NCBI GenBank assembly: GCA_902478945.1
Contig: CABSMX010000052.1
Location: 1-14,115 of the forward strand
DNA from: an uncultured Collinsella sp.
Lineage (GTDB): Bacteria; Actinomycetota; Coriobacteriia; Coriobacteriales; Coriobacteriaceae
Direction: 5' to 3'
DNA length: 14,115 nt
The notes below the pieces were generated by a model. That model made no database searches. It saw only the letters and a list, made by a program, of their open reading frames with translations, and had not been told where the DNA came from. The position numbers and the translations under genes were made by a program. Shown here piece after piece: positions 12,872 to 14,115 of the stretch. Within the stretch, counting starts at the first letter, position 1. The number at the start of each line of letters is the position of its first letter.

Positions 12872-14115
12872 TACAGCTCGCCCCCCTTCCCGGCAAAATC
12901 GGGCGCGACGGAAAGTGCGAGCGCACCCGTGGCGGCATCGGCAAAGCCGCGCTCCAGGGCGCGGGCAAACGTGAGCAGCTGACGGTCCTTAAAGGCAGGC
13001 CCCACCAGCTGGGCAGAAACGGGCAGCTTGGTGTCCTCGCCCAGGCCCAGCGGCACCGAGATACCACCGTTGCCGCAGATGTTGAGCGAGATGGTGTACA
13101 GATCGGAGAGGTACATCTGCGTGGGGTCACTGATCTCGCCAAACTTAAAGGCCGTGCGCGGCGAGGCGGGCATGAGGATGATGTCCACCTTGGCATACGC
13201 GGCGTCGTAGTCCTGCGTGATGAGCGTGCGGGCCTTTTGCGCTGCGTAGTAGTACTTGTCGTACACGCCCGAGCTCAGCAGGTAGGCGCCGAGCATCTGA
13301 CGGCGCTTGGCCTCGGCGCCAAAGCCGTGGGCGCGCGAAAGCGAGCTCTGGTCGGACAGGTTGGCGCAGCCCTCCTCCTGGTAGCCATAGCGAATACCGT
13401 CGAAGCGGGCCAGGTTGGAGAACGCCTCGGCCGGGCCGATGACATAGTAGGCGGCGATGGCGGCGTCCAGGTGCGGCAGGTCAACCTCGACCAGCTCGGC
13501 GCCCTGGTTCTGCAGCTCCTGGGCGGCGCGCTGAACAGCGGCCTTGACCTCGGGCGTCAGACCCTCGGCCTCCATAAACGCGGGGATGATGCCCACGCGC
13601 TTGCCCTCGATGCTGTCGTTAAGATGCTCGGTAAAGTCGACGGCGCAATCCTGGCTGGTGCAGTCATACGGATCGTGACCCGCGCCGGTAAGCGCGTTCA
13701 TGGCCAGCGCGACATCCTCGACCGTGCGACCGAAGGGACCCACCTGGTCGAGCGACGAGCCAAAGGCAACCACGCCGTAACGGCTCACGGCGCCGTACGT
13801 GGGCTTAAAGCCCACCACGCCGCAGAGCGACGCCGGCTGGCGAATGGAGCCGCCGGTGTCCGAGCCCAGCGAGAGCGCGACCTCGCCCGCGGCGACGGCA
13901 GCAGCAGAGCCGCCCGAAGAGCCGCCGGGCACGCGCTCGGTATCCCAGGGATTGTTGGTGCGGTGGAACGCCGAGCTCTCGGTGGAGCTGCCAAAGGCAA
14001 ACTCGTCCATGTTGGCCTTGCCCATGGGCAGGCAGCCGGCATCGAGCATGCGCTGGACGCAGGTGGCGGTGTAGACGCTCTGGTAGTCCTCGAGCATGCG
14101 GGAAGCACAGGTGGC
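12871..14115 (-). CDS. gatA: Asp/Glu-tRNA amidotransferase subunit A (5' end outside window)
   Basis: The glutaminase/amidase subunit of GatCAB, which frees ammonia from glutamine and passes it to GatB. The 414 visible residues start at ATCASRMLEDYQSV, which is internal: the frame is open to the right edge, so the ATG at 14097 is not the start. The amidase signature GGSSGGSAAAVAAGEVALSL then GSDTGGSIRQPASL supplies the cis-Ser and nucleophile Ser. Later come FKPTYGAVSRYG, SLDQVGPFGRTVEDVA and IILMPASPRTAFKFGE. The N-terminal part of about 80-100 residues, with the catalytic Lys, lies outside. The stop codon overlaps the gatB start. gatC is expected further upstream. Confidence 0.96.
   Translation of the reverse strand, partial: ATCASRMLEDYQSVYTATCVQRMLDAGCLPMGKANMDEFAFGSSTESSAFHRTNNPWDTERVPGGSSGGSAAAVAAGEVALSLGSDTGGSIRQPASLCGVVGFKPTYGAVSRYGVVAFGSSLDQVGPFGRTVEDVALAMNALTGAGHDPYDCTSQDCAVDFTEHLNDSIEGKRVGIIPAFMEAEGLTPEVKAAVQRAAQELQNQGAELVEVDLPHLDAAIAAYYVIGPAEAFSNLARFDGIRYGYQEEGCANLSDQSSLSRAHGFGAEAKRRQMLGAYLLSSGVYDKYYYAAQKARTLITQDYDAAYAKVDIILMPASPRTAFKFGEISDPTQMYLSDLYTISLNICGNGGISVPLGLGEDTKLPVSAQLVGPAFKDRQLLTFARALERGFADAATGALALSVAPDFAGKGGEL

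Noticed and set aside
11456..12982. 508-codon plus-strand open frame opposite gatB
   Set aside because: Shadow of gatB and the end of gatA; no recognisable domain.

Overview
The window is 14.1 kb of GC-rich bacterial chromosome. Nearly every gene lies on the minus strand. It most likely comes from Collinsella or a close relative in the Coriobacteriia (Actinomycetota). This is inferred from the rplM-rpsI-glmM order typical of Actinomycetota, the protein style, the gut-anaerobe gene content and the GatB/GatA amidotransferase; no marker was searched. Two readings stand out. One is a two-gene operon that looks like a ferrosome-type (FezA/FezB-like) iron system, with an operator-like repeat in its promoter. 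The other is a set of structured repeats with no gene in them.

Left edge (1-648): the end of an apparent IS3-family insertion sequence cuts a MalT/LuxR-type ATPase gene after about 67 codons. About 390 bases without a confident gene follow. Amino-sugar block (649-3656, minus strand): glmM (phosphoglucosamine mutase), a glucose-family PTS EIIA protein and nagB (glucosamine-6-phosphate deaminase). GlmM and NagB draw on the same GlcN-6-P pool, one towards peptidoglycan and one towards glycolysis. The EIIA protein probably serves sugar uptake.

Translation block (3665-4673): rplM-rpsI with a clear sigma70-type promoter and a strong terminator. Beyond it are a patatin-like hydrolase gene, a repeat-rich spacer with two copies of a tmRNA T-arm-like sequence, and ssrA (tmRNA), whose tag reads DNNSSFEPMAFAA. 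The only plus-strand gene (6579-7013) encodes a 144-residue protein I do not recognise.

Stress/metal block (7023-10536): a RelB/DinJ-like antitoxin and a PIN-domain toxin overlap by 4 nt, behind a promoter with three GCTAGC half-sites. Next is the metal operon: an 81-residue membrane-anchored small protein followed by a P1B ATPase with SCALK in place of CPC and an N-terminal PGRxR motif.

Right part (10560-14115): 635 bases without a gene carry a 55-bp-arm inverted repeat, a 131-bp tandem repeat and a perfect 35-bp inverted repeat. Then comes gatB, which has an insertion of about 60 residues, and gatA, which runs off the right edge. Their stop and start codons overlap by one base. Together they make the GatCAB enzyme that forms Gln-tRNA(Gln) and/or Asn-tRNA(Asn); gatC would be expected to the right.
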